From Nostoc sp. UHCC 0702 (lineage in GTDB: Bacteria; Cyanobacteriota; Cyanobacteriia; Cyanobacteriales; Nostocaceae), in contig CP071065.1 in the NCBI GenBank assembly GCA_017164015.1, positions 8,151,501 to 8,215,500 of the forward strand: a stretch of 64,000 nucleotides of DNA. The letters run 5' to 3'. A program made the position numbers and the translations under genes. This document shows, in pieces, positions 1-7,879 of this stretch. Below the pieces are notes generated by a model. That model ran no database searches. It was not told the origin of the DNA and saw only the letters and a program-made list of their open reading frames with translations. The stretch's first letter is position 1. Each line of letters starts with the position of its first letter.

Positions 1-2
1 CT

Positions 3-317
3 ACCGCTGAAACAGGTGTTAACAGAGGTAGAAATGCAGAGGTCTTCTACTGGGCTGCCAATCTTGCTTTGAGAGATTTTGGCAAAGAAGGTAATACACT
101 CGGTGTAATTTTTGGTCAGTCACCTAGAGTCATTGAGAGCGAAGTCGATGGTGGAGCAAATGGAGATACTTCGTATCATCTAGAAGGACTCTACAAAATC
201 AAGGTTAGCGATAACCTTTTAATCACACCTGGTTTGTTGGTGATTTTTAACCCGGAACACAACGACGCTAACGATAGCATCTATGTAGGTACATTGCGTA
301 CAACCTTTACTTTCTAA
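3..317 (+). CDS. C-terminal end of an OprB-like / iron-uptake-type outer-membrane porin (partial)
   Basis: Only the last 104 codons lie in the window; the reading frame is open from base 3 to the TAA at 315. The translated tail is rich in alternating hydrophobic and polar residues, contains YWAANLALRDFGKEGN and GVIFGQSPR, and ends in TLRTTFTF, a C-terminal aromatic as expected of an outer-membrane beta-barrel. This ending, with motifs such as LLITPGLLVIFNPEHN, resembles the C-terminus of cyanobacterial SLH-domain porins of the OprB/Som family, which let small solutes or iron cross the outer membrane. The N-terminal SLH domain, which would settle the assignment, is outside the window. A strong terminator follows 27 bp downstream, so this is the last gene of its transcript. 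Confidence 0.75.
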   Translation, partial: TAETGVNRGRNAEVFYWAANLALRDFGKEGNTLGVIFGQSPRVIESEVDGGANGDTSYHLEGLYKIKVSDNLLITPGLLVIFNPEHNDANDSIYVGTLRTTFTF

Positions 318-344
318 AACTGGTCACGGCTTAAGGATAAGCAC

Positions 345-369
345 AAAGCCCGCCTTTGAGCGGGCTTTT
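345..369 (+). terminator. Rho-independent-type terminator of the porin gene
   Basis: A perfect 9-bp stem (AAAGCCCGC / GCGGGCTTT) with a 6-nt loop, 27 bp after the porin stop codon and ending in a short T run. Confidence 0.85.
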
Positions 370-397
370 GCATAGAAAAAATAGCTACATAGGATTA

Positions 398-541
398 AGG
401 TAAGTTCCATAAGTACTGTTTCTACCTCTCCCCCAACCCCTCTCCTACGAGGAGAGGGGAGTAAAACCGTTGTTTTTCCTTACTCCTCCCTCGCCTTTTA
501 GGAGAGGGAGGCTGGGAGGGAGAGGTTTGTTGAACTCACAT
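398..541. repeat. MITE-like repeat, family A, copy 1
   Basis: The ends are degenerate inverted repeats of the family A terminus (GGTAAGTTC on the left, GAACTCACAT on the right). The interior holds the CCTCTCC / GGAGAGG palindromes typical of the family. The element is flanked by near-identical 7-mers, AGGATTA at 391-397 and AGAATTA at 542-548, which look like a target-site duplication. Its right end supplies the stop codon of the next gene. Confidence 0.6.
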
Positions 542-796
542 AGAATTACAATCTTGCTGATTATGTAAATCTGATGGGGGGCGATCGCTACTCCACGCCC
601 ACCAAACATAATCACAATGGCAATAATAGAACTCCTGCCATTTGCGACGATGTTCTTCCGTCATCACAGGCGATCGCCGATTAATCCAAACTTGCGTAGC
701 TCCTAAGCTAGTTGAACGGCAGTTCGGACAGCAAAATTGATAAGCGTGAACTGCCTTATTTGTCCATTCAGGCGGTACGGGGGCAAATGCGTCCAT
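536..796 (-). CDS. Small zinc-ribbon-like protein
   Basis: An 86-residue protein reading from the ATG at 796; a longer frame goes back to 886, but the extension is low-complexity and unlike the rest. It has two cysteine pairs, CPNC near residue 24 and CHC near residue 58, spaced as in a zinc ribbon, with tryptophan-rich flanks (FYYCHCDYVWWAW). No function can be assigned. The last codons, ATG then TGA, come from the terminal inverted repeat of the adjacent MITE-like element, so the original C-terminus may have been longer and the protein truncated. No operon partner is evident. Confidence 0.55.
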   Translation of the reverse strand: MDAFAPVPPEWTNKAVHAYQFCCPNCRSTSLGATQVWINRRSPVMTEEHRRKWQEFYYCHCDYVWWAWSSDRPPSDLHNQQDCNSM

Positions 797-1034
797 GTAT
801 TTAAATAAAAGTGTAATCTTAATGGTTATCCAAAACTTAGAGGCTTTGAGTTTGGGGGATAAAACGATACCATAGAATCCCGCCACACTGGAAAATTGTT
901 TAACTGGTTATTTTATAACTTTGTCTGTTCTACTCACAAATCTTAATTTACAGAGGTTTTTACCAATAAAACAGTCATCTTTCAAGAATGTGACAAAGTT
1001 TCATAAAAATTTTATCAATTAAACAATTGCAAAT

Positions 1035-1466
1035 TTATAAATAATCAAAAAACACCTCTGGAACTAATCTCAATTTCCCAGATTTAAACTGAGAAATATC
1101 TATCCACAATGCTTTATGATGATGAGTAGCAGACTCAGAAAAAATTAAGCTTTCCAATTGATAAAATTTAGGCTGGGCAAAGTCACATTGATAAAGTTGA
1201 ATAATTTCGTGTCCTTGCCTACCGTTGAATGTGAACAAATTTTCTATACAACCCAAATAGCGAATATTCGTTAATTCGGCCTGAATCTCTTCAAGAAATT
1301 CTCTTTTTAAAGCGTCGCGGCTGGTTTCGCCAAAGTCAACCCCACCACCCAAAGCCCGATAAAATTTATCTTGCTTTACTGAGTCGTAGCCTTCAGAAAC
1401 GAAAATGCGATCGCCATCCCGAATCAGCCCCAAGGCTAATACCCGAATTTCGCCTGGTTTGCTCAT
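1035..1466 (-). CDS. NUDIX hydrolase
   Basis: A 143-residue single-domain NUDIX protein. The NUDIX box is visible at about residues 41-63: GGVDFGE, seven residues, REFLEE, then a hydrophobic residue; the glycine that usually follows is replaced by glutamine. The glutamates of REFLEE bind the divalent metals that drive hydrolysis of a nucleoside diphosphate linked to another group. The substrate cannot be read from the sequence. The start lies 8 bp after the stop of the DUF3531-type gene on the same strand, so the two are probably co-transcribed, with NUDIX second. Length is normal for the family. Confidence 0.85.
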   Translation of the reverse strand: MSKPGEIRVLALGLIRDGDRIFVSEGYDSVKQDKFYRALGGGVDFGETSRDALKREFLEEIQAELTNIRYLGCIENLFTFNGRQGHEIIQLYQCDFAQPKFYQLESLIFSESATHHHKALWIDISQFKSGKLRLVPEVFFDYL

Positions 1467-1474
1467 TGTTGCAA

Positions 1475-1927
1475 CTAATTATCGTAAATAGAGTAAGAAC
1501 GACTGTCACTATCCTCGACCGGCCAATCTTCATTTTCGCCGCCGATGTATAATTCTTCAAGAGTAACGTATTCCTCACTTAACTGTGTGAGGGCGTTGAT
1601 TAAAACATCAATAGCGATCGCATCACTGGTTCCCAAGTCAAACCAACAACGCCCCCACTGACCCTCATATTCAAACTCACCCATATTGTGCATCAAAGCT
1701 AGCAAGCTTTTATCATATCCCCGTGAGTCATAATTCATATAGCTGATATCAAGTCCTGTTTCCTGTACCTGGAGATTTTCAGCATTAAATGCCCCCAATT
1801 TGCCCAGATAAAACCAGGAATTAAAAACTTCTTCGACATATTGCCTTTCACGTCCAGAAGGAATGGTACTGAACTTCAGCCAGAACCATACATCAAAAGC
1901 ATTAAACTCACGAAACTGAATGTGCAT
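1475..1927 (-). CDS. DUF3531-type conserved cyanobacterial protein
   Basis: A 150-residue soluble protein beginning MHIQFREFNAFDVWFWLKF, with conserved-looking stretches EVFNSWFYLGKLGAFNAENL, GQWGRCWFDLGTSDAIAID and an acidic tail. From memory this matches DUF3531, a family of cyanobacteria and plastid-bearing organisms with no established biochemical role. It is the first gene of a likely two-gene unit with the NUDIX hydrolase (8 bp apart). No signal peptide or membrane segment is seen. The family label has not been checked by a search. Confidence 0.7.
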   Translation of the reverse strand: MHIQFREFNAFDVWFWLKFSTIPSGRERQYVEEVFNSWFYLGKLGAFNAENLQVQETGLDISYMNYDSRGYDKSLLALMHNMGEFEYEGQWGRCWFDLGTSDAIAIDVLINALTQLSEEYVTLEELYIGGENEDWPVEDSDSRSYSIYDN

Positions 1928-1971
1928 TGTGTCAAAAAATAAGGTGTGTGCTGCTTAAAACTAATTTTAGA

Positions 1972-2147
1972 GGAATTGGGAATTGGTAATTGGGAATTGG
2001 TAATTGGGAATTGGGAATTGGGAATTGGTAATTGGGAATTGGGAATTGGTAATTGGGAATTGGGCATTGTTATTAGTTATCTCTCCCTCATCTCCCTCAT
2101 CTCCCTCATCTCCCCCGCTCCCCATCTCCCCTGCTCCCCTGCTCAAG
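1972..2147. repeat. Composite repeat: AATTGGG/AATTGGT heptamers + conserved core + CTCCCTCAT tract
   Basis: About 13 tandem heptamers (AATTGGG or AATTGGT) run from 1972 to 2064, followed by a core (GCATTGTTATTAGTTATCTC) and then by CTCCCTCAT and CTCCCCTG units that end at the stop codon of the secreted TPR gene. The same order of parts recurs at 4976-5094 and, in a diverged form, at 62080-62224. Confidence 0.85.
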
Positions 2148-2149
2148 AG

Positions 2150-3085
2150 CTACCTACTCACTTGCGCGAGGCCTTTAACAGCACCGCCGCGTTCATTCTG
2201 TATTTGTTTCACCAAACTACTTGGAAGTTGGGATTTTTTAGTTAAGGCTTTGTCAAAATTAGCGATCGCTTCTTTGAACAATGCTTGGCTTTTTTCTTTT
2301 TGCCCCTGTTCTCTGAGAATTTGGGCTTTGAGATAATAAACTTCTGGGTTCTCCGATGTTCCTTTTAAAGCACGGTTGGCATACTCTAAAGCCTGAGAGT
2401 ACTGTTTTAAATCCCGATAGGCAAGGGCAATACCCCGATCCACTAAATATCTAGGGCCACCATTTGTCTCTAAACGTTTAATGGCCTCATCAGGATCAGC
2501 AAAAGGCAGATTGACAGCCAGCATCAAATCCATATAGCCCCGGAGTAAATTTAATTCTGGATCGTTGGCAGAAATCGCTTCTGCTTTGTCTAAATATTCA
2601 TAGACTTGCCTTAGCCGACCTAGGGCTTTTGGTACACTCCCTGTACCTTCACGAGTGATAATTACTGCTCCCTCAAAAAAATGACCAACAGCAGTGTATA
2701 TATTACCGCGCAATTCATCAGTAGCAATCAGCTTTTGTCCGGTTTCTAGGGTTTTCTTGCTGTAAGTGTCCAGTCCAGCCATATCTTTTTTGATGTATGC
2801 CAAGGATGCCCGCATAGCATAGGCTAGAGGTTCATTTGGCTCACTTGTCAAGGCTTCTTTGAGGTAACGCTCTGCTGCTGGATAATTACCTTGTTGGAAA
2901 ATAGCTTTAAAAGCTGCTTCTGTTTTGTCGCCAATTGCATGAGGTTCGGTAGCCCGAAACGGATCGCCAGCCCAAGATGGACTTGTCCACAGATTGAGTG
3001 CGATCGCAGCTGCAAAAGTTGCCTGAGTAAGTGTGAACAGTCTAGAAAAGACTATTAGTTGAGGAGTAGAGAAGCGTTTAGACAT
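2150..3085 (-). CDS. Secreted TPR-repeat protein (Sll0314/Alr1548-like)
   Basis: A 311-residue protein with an N-terminal signal sequence: basic start MSKRF, a hydrophobic stretch to about residue 38 and a likely signal-peptidase site after SWAG. The mature part is almost all helix, with TPR-like pairs around residues 55-95 (GNYPAAERYLKEALTSEPNE) and 205-275 (QYSQALEYANRALKGTSENP). It is therefore expected to work as a protein-binding scaffold in the periplasm or thylakoid lumen. From memory it resembles a cyanobacteria-specific TPR family named after Sll0314; the partner is unknown. It is divergent from the ABC ATPase gene with 323 bp between. Its stop codon abuts a composite repeat. Confidence 0.75.
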   Translation of the reverse strand: MSKRFSTPQLIVFSRLFTLTQATFAAAIALNLWTSPSWAGDPFRATEPHAIGDKTEAAFKAIFQQGNYPAAERYLKEALTSEPNEPLAYAMRASLAYIKKDMAGLDTYSKKTLETGQKLIATDELRGNIYTAVGHFFEGAVIITREGTGSVPKALGRLRQVYEYLDKAEAISANDPELNLLRGYMDLMLAVNLPFADPDEAIKRLETNGGPRYLVDRGIALAYRDLKQYSQALEYANRALKGTSENPEVYYLKAQILREQGQKEKSQALFKEAIANFDKALTKKSQLPSSLVKQIQNERGGAVKGLAQVSR

Positions 3086-3408
3086 TGTTATTCTCAGAAT
3101 AATTGCGGTTGTAATAGTTCTATCTGTTACTTAAAATGCGAAAATCGTTAAGCCTAACAGGCGTTAGTTATAGCCAAAATATTGTATACAGGTTGACTTC
3201 AGTAATTTTTCCAAGTTCCCATAATTGTTGTAGCCATTGTTAAATCGTAGTCTGTCACAATGGAAGGAGAAGAATAGTTCTTGGTGCTAGATTAAGGTTT
3301 GAACGCAGGTAATGCGCTGTAAATCTTTTTTTGGATTTTCTAGTCGCTCTCAATGTAGTTAATACTAATTGATTCAGTTAATCGCCAACTTTTTGGTAAT
3401 CTTAACAA
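3086..3408. other. Divergent intergenic region
   Basis: 323 bp between the secreted TPR gene and the ABC ATPase gene. It must hold both promoters. No repeat, hairpin or recognisable operator was found. Confidence 0.5.
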
Positions 3409-4083
3409 ATGCTCTATCTTAGAAATCTAATTTATCATCCCACAGCCTGCCCAACAGCAATTCTCAAAACTATTAATCTGGAACTAGCACCCCAAAAACT
3501 GGGTTTGATTATTGGCCCCAGCGGTTCCGGCAAAAGTACCTTACTAGAAATTTTATCCGGATTAGCTGAACCAACTACTGGTGGAGTCTTCTGGCGAGAA
3601 CAAGAACTAATAGCCGAACAGCTACAACAATTGGCTGGATTAGTGTTTCAGTTTCCAGAACGACACTTTTGTGGAGGTACGATATTAGAAGAATTGCGTT
3701 TAGGGCATCCTGAGTTAGGTTCAGAACGAGTCAGGCAGGCACTTAGTGAAGTGGGATTAGAGCATTTATCTCTCTGTGCAGCACCTTATGCTTTGAGCGG
3801 AGGTCAGCAACGGCGTTTAGCTTTAGCAGTACAATTGATCCGCCAGCCCAACTTATTGTTATTGGATGAACCGACAGCTGGGTTAGATTGGTCAATGCGT
3901 CGGCAACTAGTCAATTTATTGGCGAAACTGAAACAAGATTGGACATTGTTAGTTGTAACACATGACGCTGGGGATTTATTAGCGATCGCAGATAGTTGCT
4001 GGACACTCAACCACGGTGAACTAAAATCAGTCGATCCCGCAGAACTGGGAGCTAAAGTGAAAGAACCACAGCCAGCGGTGTGA
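3409..4083 (+). CDS. Orphan ABC-transporter ATPase (ECF/CbiO-like)
   Basis: A 224-residue nucleotide-binding subunit. Walker A is GPSGSGKST (residues 36-44), the Q-loop lies in FQFPERHF (about 80-87), the signature is LSGGQQRR (129-136), Walker B is LLLLDEP (149-155) and the switch histidine is in VTHD (about 183-186). The FQFPE Q-loop is typical of the A components of ECF and cobalt/nickel transporters. No membrane or substrate-binding subunit is encoded nearby, so its partner is elsewhere. It resembles the cyanobacterial relatives of the plant plastid ATPase ABCI11/NAP14, though the substrate is not shown. The next gene, rsmG, is separated only by repeats, and the two may be co-transcribed. 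Confidence 0.85.
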   Translation: MLYLRNLIYHPTACPTAILKTINLELAPQKLGLIIGPSGSGKSTLLEILSGLAEPTTGGVFWREQELIAEQLQQLAGLVFQFPERHFCGGTILEELRLGHPELGSERVRQALSEVGLEHLSLCAAPYALSGGQQRRLALAVQLIRQPNLLLLDEPTAGLDWSMRRQLVNLLAKLKQDWTLLVVTHDAGDLLAIADSCWTLNHGELKSVDPAELGAKVKEPQPAV

Positions 4084-4219
4084 GGGAGATGGGGAGATGG
4101 GGAGCAGGGGAGCAGGGGGGCAGGGGAGCAGGGGGGCAGGGGAGATGAGGGAGATGAGGGAAAAATAACTCCTGACAACTGACAACTGACAACTGACAAC
4201 TGACAACTGACAACTGACA
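4084..4219. repeat. GGGAGCAG/GGAGATGA tract followed by TGACAAC heptamers
   Basis: From 4084 to about 4160 there are irregular purine-rich octamers and heptamers (GGGGAGCA, GGGAGATG). From 4172 to 4219 there are about seven tandem TGACAAC units. The rsmG start codon follows directly, within a degenerate unit (ACAAATGACT), so the 5' untranslated region of rsmG consists of repeats. Confidence 0.9.
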
Positions 4220-4220
4220 A

Positions 4221-4970
4221 ATGACTAACTCCACCACTCCCTTATTGCCAGAGATGGCAGAAATCTGGCAGCAAACTCTCAATTGGCAACCAACTAGCCA
4301 ACAGCAGGCACAATTTCAGCAACTTTATGAATTAATCCTAGAGGGTAATCGTCAGTTAAATTTAACTCGCATCATTGAGCCTCAAGAGTTTTGGGAAAAA
4401 CATCTTTGGGATTCTCTGCAAGGAATTGCACCGCAGGGGCAATTTATCCCGTCTCTCCAAGAGGGTGCGTCTGTGATTGATATTGGCACAGGTGCAGGGT
4501 TTCCAGGCGTACCAGTAGGAATTGCTGCACCTAATTGCAAAATTACACTGATGGATTCAACTCGGAAAAAAATTGTTTTTCTTGACAAAATATTGAGTGA
4601 ACTTGCTCTGACTAATGCCAAAACTATTGTTGGCAGAGCTGAAGAAATAGCACAGCAATCTCAGTATCGACAAATCTACGACCTTGCTCTTATCCGCGCT
4701 GTCGGCCCGGCTTCTGTCTGTGCAGAATATGCCCTTCCATTCGTTAAAAAGGGTGGTTTAGCTATAATCTACCGTGGTAATTGGACAGAGGAGGAAACAA
4801 CTGCTTTGCAAAATGCTGTTAATCAGCTAGGTGGTGTCATTGAATCAATCGAAAGATTCATCACTCCCATAAGTACAAGCATCCGTCACTGTTTGTACTT
4901 GCGTAAAGTAGCCACCACACCACCTAAATTTCCCCGTGGCGCTGGCATACCTACTCAAAAGCCGCTGTGA
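4221..4970 (+). CDS. rsmG: 16S rRNA (guanine-N7)-methyltransferase RsmG (GidB)
   Basis: A 249-residue class I SAM-dependent methyltransferase. The SAM-binding loop is VIDIGTGAGFPG (residues 85-96). Family hallmarks NLTR (47-50) and HLWDSL (61-66) are present, as are the strand ending TLMDSTRKK and the conserved IRAVG. RsmG methylates N7 of G527 (E. coli numbering) in the 530 loop of 16S rRNA. The C-terminal tail KFPRGAGIPTQKPL is a common ending of cyanobacterial members. The ATG at 4221 sits at the edge of heptamer repeats, with no clear Shine-Dalgarno sequence. Confidence 0.95.
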   Translation: MTNSTTPLLPEMAEIWQQTLNWQPTSQQQAQFQQLYELILEGNRQLNLTRIIEPQEFWEKHLWDSLQGIAPQGQFIPSLQEGASVIDIGTGAGFPGVPVGIAAPNCKITLMDSTRKKIVFLDKILSELALTNAKTIVGRAEEIAQQSQYRQIYDLALIRAVGPASVCAEYALPFVKKGGLAIIYRGNWTEEETTALQNAVNQLGGVIESIERFITPISTSIRHCLYLRKVATTPPKFPRGAGIPTQKPL

Positions 4971-4975
4971 TAAAG

Positions 4976-5094
4976 GGGAATTGGGAATGGGTAATTGGTA
5001 ATGGGGAATTGGGAATGGGTAATTGGGCATTGTTATTAGTTATCTCTCCCTCATCTTCCTCATCCCCCCCATCTCCCTCATCCCCCCTGCCCCT
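4976..5094. repeat. Composite heptamer repeat, second copy
   Basis: Degenerate AATTGGG/AATGGGT units (4976-5028), then the same core as at 2064 (GCATTGTTATTAGTTATCTC), then CTCCCTCAT-like units ending at the stop codon of the first rhomboid gene. Confidence 0.85.
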
Positions 5095-5767
5095 AATAGT
5101 CCCGTTTAAACAAACCAAACAAGGGAGCAAGAATCATCCCAAAAACAAAACCACCGATGTGTGCCCAGTAGGCTACTCCGCCTGTTTCTACACTCATATT
5201 GGCAGCTGCTTGCAGGCTAGCTAAACCAGATATGACATTCTGTATAAAGAAAATCCCAATCAATAATAGGGCTGGAACGCTGATTGTAGTGACAAAAAAA
5301 CCCAAAAAAATTAGAGTTTTGATTCTAGCTTGAGGGAAGCGAATAATGTACGCACCCAAAACTCCAGAAATGGCACCACTTGCACCCAAAGAAGGAACTT
5401 CGGAATTCATACCAATAAACCACTGACACAAGGCGGCTAAAGCACCACATGCTAAATAAAAAATTAAATATTTGAAATGTCCCAATCGGTCTTCTATATT
5501 GTTGCCAAAGACCCAGAGAAATAACATATTCGATATTAAGTGCCACCAACCACCATGTAAAAATTGCGATGTAAATAACGTCGTCCATTCACTGGTTAAG
5601 TTGGTGGTTAACTCTTGTGGTACTATCGCGTAAAGCTGGAAAAACTGCTCCAGCTGTCTATTGGATAGACTAAATTCATGAAGAAAAACGAGAACATTCA
5701 TTCCAATCAACCCGTAAGTTAAATACGGCTTGATTTGCGTCGGGTTTTCGTCGTAAAGGGGAAACAC
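5093..5767 (-). CDS. Rhomboid family intramembrane serine protease (copy 1)
   Basis: A 224-residue polytopic membrane protein. The catalytic serine is in GASG (Ser130) and the catalytic histidine is His203 in AYWAHIGGFVFG, forming the Ser-His dyad that cleaves transmembrane substrates within the bilayer. HGGWWHLISNML (about 71-82) is the conserved first-loop histidine region, and FGNNIEDRLG follows it. About six hydrophobic segments are visible. The C-terminus is short (LFKRDY). A closely similar gene lies immediately upstream on the same strand, so this is one of a tandem pair. The substrate is unknown. Confidence 0.93.
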   Translation of the reverse strand: MFPLYDENPTQIKPYLTYGLIGMNVLVFLHEFSLSNRQLEQFFQLYAIVPQELTTNLTSEWTTLFTSQFLHGGWWHLISNMLFLWVFGNNIEDRLGHFKYLIFYLACGALAALCQWFIGMNSEVPSLGASGAISGVLGAYIIRFPQARIKTLIFLGFFVTTISVPALLLIGIFFIQNVISGLASLQAAANMSVETGGVAYWAHIGGFVFGMILAPLFGLFKRDY

Positions 5768-5859
5768 TGGTGTTTTTGCTAATTATTCATCATTATCTGC
5801 AATATAGCTTGTATGGCTGGCTCTCATTCAGGGAACTTCAACAAATAAATTATCCGGTT

Positions 5860-5972
5860 TGAAGTTGTTGACTGATGACTGTTGACTGATGACTGATGAC
5901 TTGTACTCTCGCACTTGTGCCGAGCTTGTCCTGAGCGTAGCCGAAGGGCGCAGTCAAGGTAAGCCGAAGTAC
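5860..5972. repeat. TGACTGA heptamers with an inserted palindromic element (TTGTACTCTCGC family, copy a)
   Basis: Degenerate TTGACTGATGAC units run to 5900. A 72-bp element then starts TTGTACTCTCGCACTTGTGC at 5901 and ends AGCCGAAGTAC at 5972, after which the tract resumes (TGATGAA). The same element occurs at 38470-38527 and 62794-62840. The interior CCTGAGCGTAGCCGAAGGGC is a palindromic module also found in the tnpB at 28 kb. Confidence 0.85.
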
Positions 5973-6103
5973 TGATGAATGTGAATACTCCGTAATTCGC
6001 AATTACAATGGAATATTTTTTTATTTACAAGGGCCTAAATTTTAAGTAAATTAACTTCTATAATCACCAGCCATTAAGCAAGCTTCCGTGATACCCCAAA
6101 CAA

Positions 6104-6823
6104 TTATTGATACCAAGATTCTTCCTGGGATTTATCGCTAAATAAACCTAATATCGGCCCAAGAATTGCTCCAAATATGAATCCGCCTGCATGTGCCCAG
6201 TAGGCGATACCACCGCTTTCCATACCGATGTTGGTGGGTGTTTCTAGACTAGCAATTCCATAAAAAGCTTGTTGGAGAAACCAAAATCCTAAAAAGAAAT
6301 ATGCAGGAACCCTAAAAGTCGGGAAGAAAATTCCCAAAGGCACTACACCCAGAATTTCGGCTTGAGGAAAGCGGAGAATATATGCTCCCATAACACCAGC
6401 GATCGCACCACTCGCCCCCAATGAAGGAATGTTAGAATTTTGGGCAAAGTACCACTGAGTTAAGGAAGCCAACATACCACAACTTAAGTAAAAAAGCAAG
6501 TATTTGGCATGACCTAACTTATCTTCAACGTTGTTGCCAAAAATCCAGAGAAACAACATGTTACCAGCTAGGTGCAAAAAACCGCCGTGGAGAAATTGGG
6601 AGGTAATCAAGGTTGCCCACTCTGGTACTGGTTGATTAACAGAGACACCAGCAAAGCTTAAGGTGAGTTCTCGCGGTACTACAGCCGCAAGATGTAAAAA
6701 GCCATTTAATGCTTGGGGGGGCAGACTTGCTTCATAAACAAAAGCCAGGACATTAGCAGCAATCAGCCCATAAGTTACATATGGCGTGATTTTGGTAGGA
6801 TTATTATCTCTAATGGGAACCAC
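6104..6823 (-). CDS. Rhomboid family intramembrane serine protease (copy 2)
   Basis: A 239-residue paralogue of the rhomboid encoded 337 bp downstream. Catalytic Ser138 lies in GASGA and His211 in AYWAHAGG; HGGFLHLAGNML and FGNNVEDKLGHAKY match the first copy almost word for word. It differs by a 10-residue insertion near residue 58-68 (AGVSVNQPVPEW) and a longer hydrophilic C-terminus. The pair probably arose by tandem duplication. The region between them carries a repeat insertion, so they may no longer share a transcript. Confidence 0.93.
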   Translation of the reverse strand: MVPIRDNNPTKITPYVTYGLIAANVLAFVYEASLPPQALNGFLHLAAVVPRELTLSFAGVSVNQPVPEWATLITSQFLHGGFLHLAGNMLFLWIFGNNVEDKLGHAKYLLFYLSCGMLASLTQWYFAQNSNIPSLGASGAIAGVMGAYILRFPQAEILGVVPLGIFFPTFRVPAYFFLGFWFLQQAFYGIASLETPTNIGMESGGIAYWAHAGGFIFGAILGPILGLFSDKSQEESWYQ

Positions 6824-7055
6824 GGGCGTTTTTCCTAATTCTTCAGACCTAGCCTTAAAGTACTGAATTGCAGAAGTATTTTCTTCTACCTCGTGGATAG
6901 ATTTGGGTTCAGTCGCATGGTACTAACGATATGCGATCGCTTGATGAGGTTCTGGTAGAAAAAACAACTATTTTCTTACCTTAGACAAAGCCTATTGTGT
7001 GCAGTCATAATCAAATAATGCTACCGTATCCAATAGCGTAAAAATTTTTGTTCAA

Positions 7056-7559
7056 GTGATTTTGCATCTAGAAAAGGTGATGGAACACCACGCCGAACAG
7101 GTTTACTTCCAACTGAGTGACCCAAGGTTATACGAATACTTAGAAGACGAAATTCCCACTCTCTCACAGCTAAAGCATCAGTTCAAGTTTGCGGCGCTGG
7201 AAAAATCGCCAGATAACGACACTATGACTTGGCTGAAGTGGGTAGCGATACTTGCACAATACCAGTATGTTGGAGTTGTTGAGATAGGTATTTTTGAAGA
7301 TGCATACGCAGAAATCGGTTTTATGACGTTTGTGGACTTCCAGAACCGGGGGTTAGCTTTTAGCTACTGTTCTTTAGCGATCGCCCAGGCGCGAAAGCGC
7401 TTCGATTTTCCGGCGCTATACGCTTCGGTGAACGAGCAGAATCAAGCCTCTCGTAAAGTAATTGATAAGCTTGGTTTTTTTCTACATACTATTAATAAGG
7501 AAGCGGAGTTTATCAAAGGCAAATTTTCTGATGAGCTCATCTACCGTTTATCTTTTTGA
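7056..7559 (+). CDS. GNAT-family N-acetyltransferase
   Basis: A 167-residue protein of the RimJ/RimL-like GNAT type. The acetyl-CoA-binding region is VDFQNRGLAFSYCSLAIAQA (about 90-109), followed by the typical beta-bulge segment ALYASVNEQNQASRKVIDKLGF (about 120-141). The substrate is unknown. The GTG at 7056 and an ATG eight codons later (7080) are both possible starts; GTG keeps the usual first beta-strand (ILHLEKV). Downstream lies a hairpin-rich region at the left edge of an IS200/IS605 element. Confidence 0.85.
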   Translation: MILHLEKVMEHHAEQVYFQLSDPRLYEYLEDEIPTLSQLKHQFKFAALEKSPDNDTMTWLKWVAILAQYQYVGVVEIGIFEDAYAEIGFMTFVDFQNRGLAFSYCSLAIAQARKRFDFPALYASVNEQNQASRKVIDKLGFFLHTINKEAEFIKGKFSDELIYRLSF

Positions 7560-7655
7560 TTTAAAATTGTGAAAATTGTGGTTTATTTTGCTTGACTTAG
7601 TTACAACAATATTCAAATGCAATGTCTCTTTACTTACAAGTATTGGAGCAGAAAG

Positions 7656-7716
7656 CCCACCAGCAACAGACTGAAAATTTTTGGATTTTCAGTCTGTTGC
7701 GTCCTTCAGGGGTGGG
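7656..7716. repeat. Left-end hairpin of the IS200/IS605 element
   Basis: A perfect 16-bp inverted repeat (GCAACAGACTGAAAAT at 7663-7678 and its complement at 7685-7700) with a 6-nt loop, enclosed by CCCACC (7656-7661) and GGTGGG (7711-7716). Its position suits the single-strand hairpin that Y1 transposases recognise. Confidence 0.6.
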
Positions 7717-7767
7717 ATGAATGTGTAGCACCTTTAGGTGCAGTCTCATTATTAGGCACCTGCAAAG

Positions 7768-7866
7768 AAAAAAATGTCCCACCGGATCATAAATATTTTG
7801 GACATAGTGTTGATATATTGGGGCTTTCGCCCCTTCGGGGCGAAAGCGACGGTGGGACATTTTTTT
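7768..7866. repeat. 99-bp palindromic element with 17-bp terminal inverted repeats
   Basis: AAAAAAATGTCCCACCG (7768-7784) is exactly complementary to 7850-7866. Inside is a perfect 11-bp hairpin (GCTTTCGCCCC, 7823-7833, with 7837-7847). Both strands show an A run, stem and T run, so it could terminate transcription in both directions, including that of tnpA, which stops at 7880. Confidence 0.75.
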
Positions 7867-7879
7867 TATTGGAACTCCC

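Noticed and set aside
1946..2336. Open frames through AATTGGG heptamers
   Set aside because: They encode low-complexity repeats such as NWELGIGNWE and appear on both strands; artefact of the tandem repeats.
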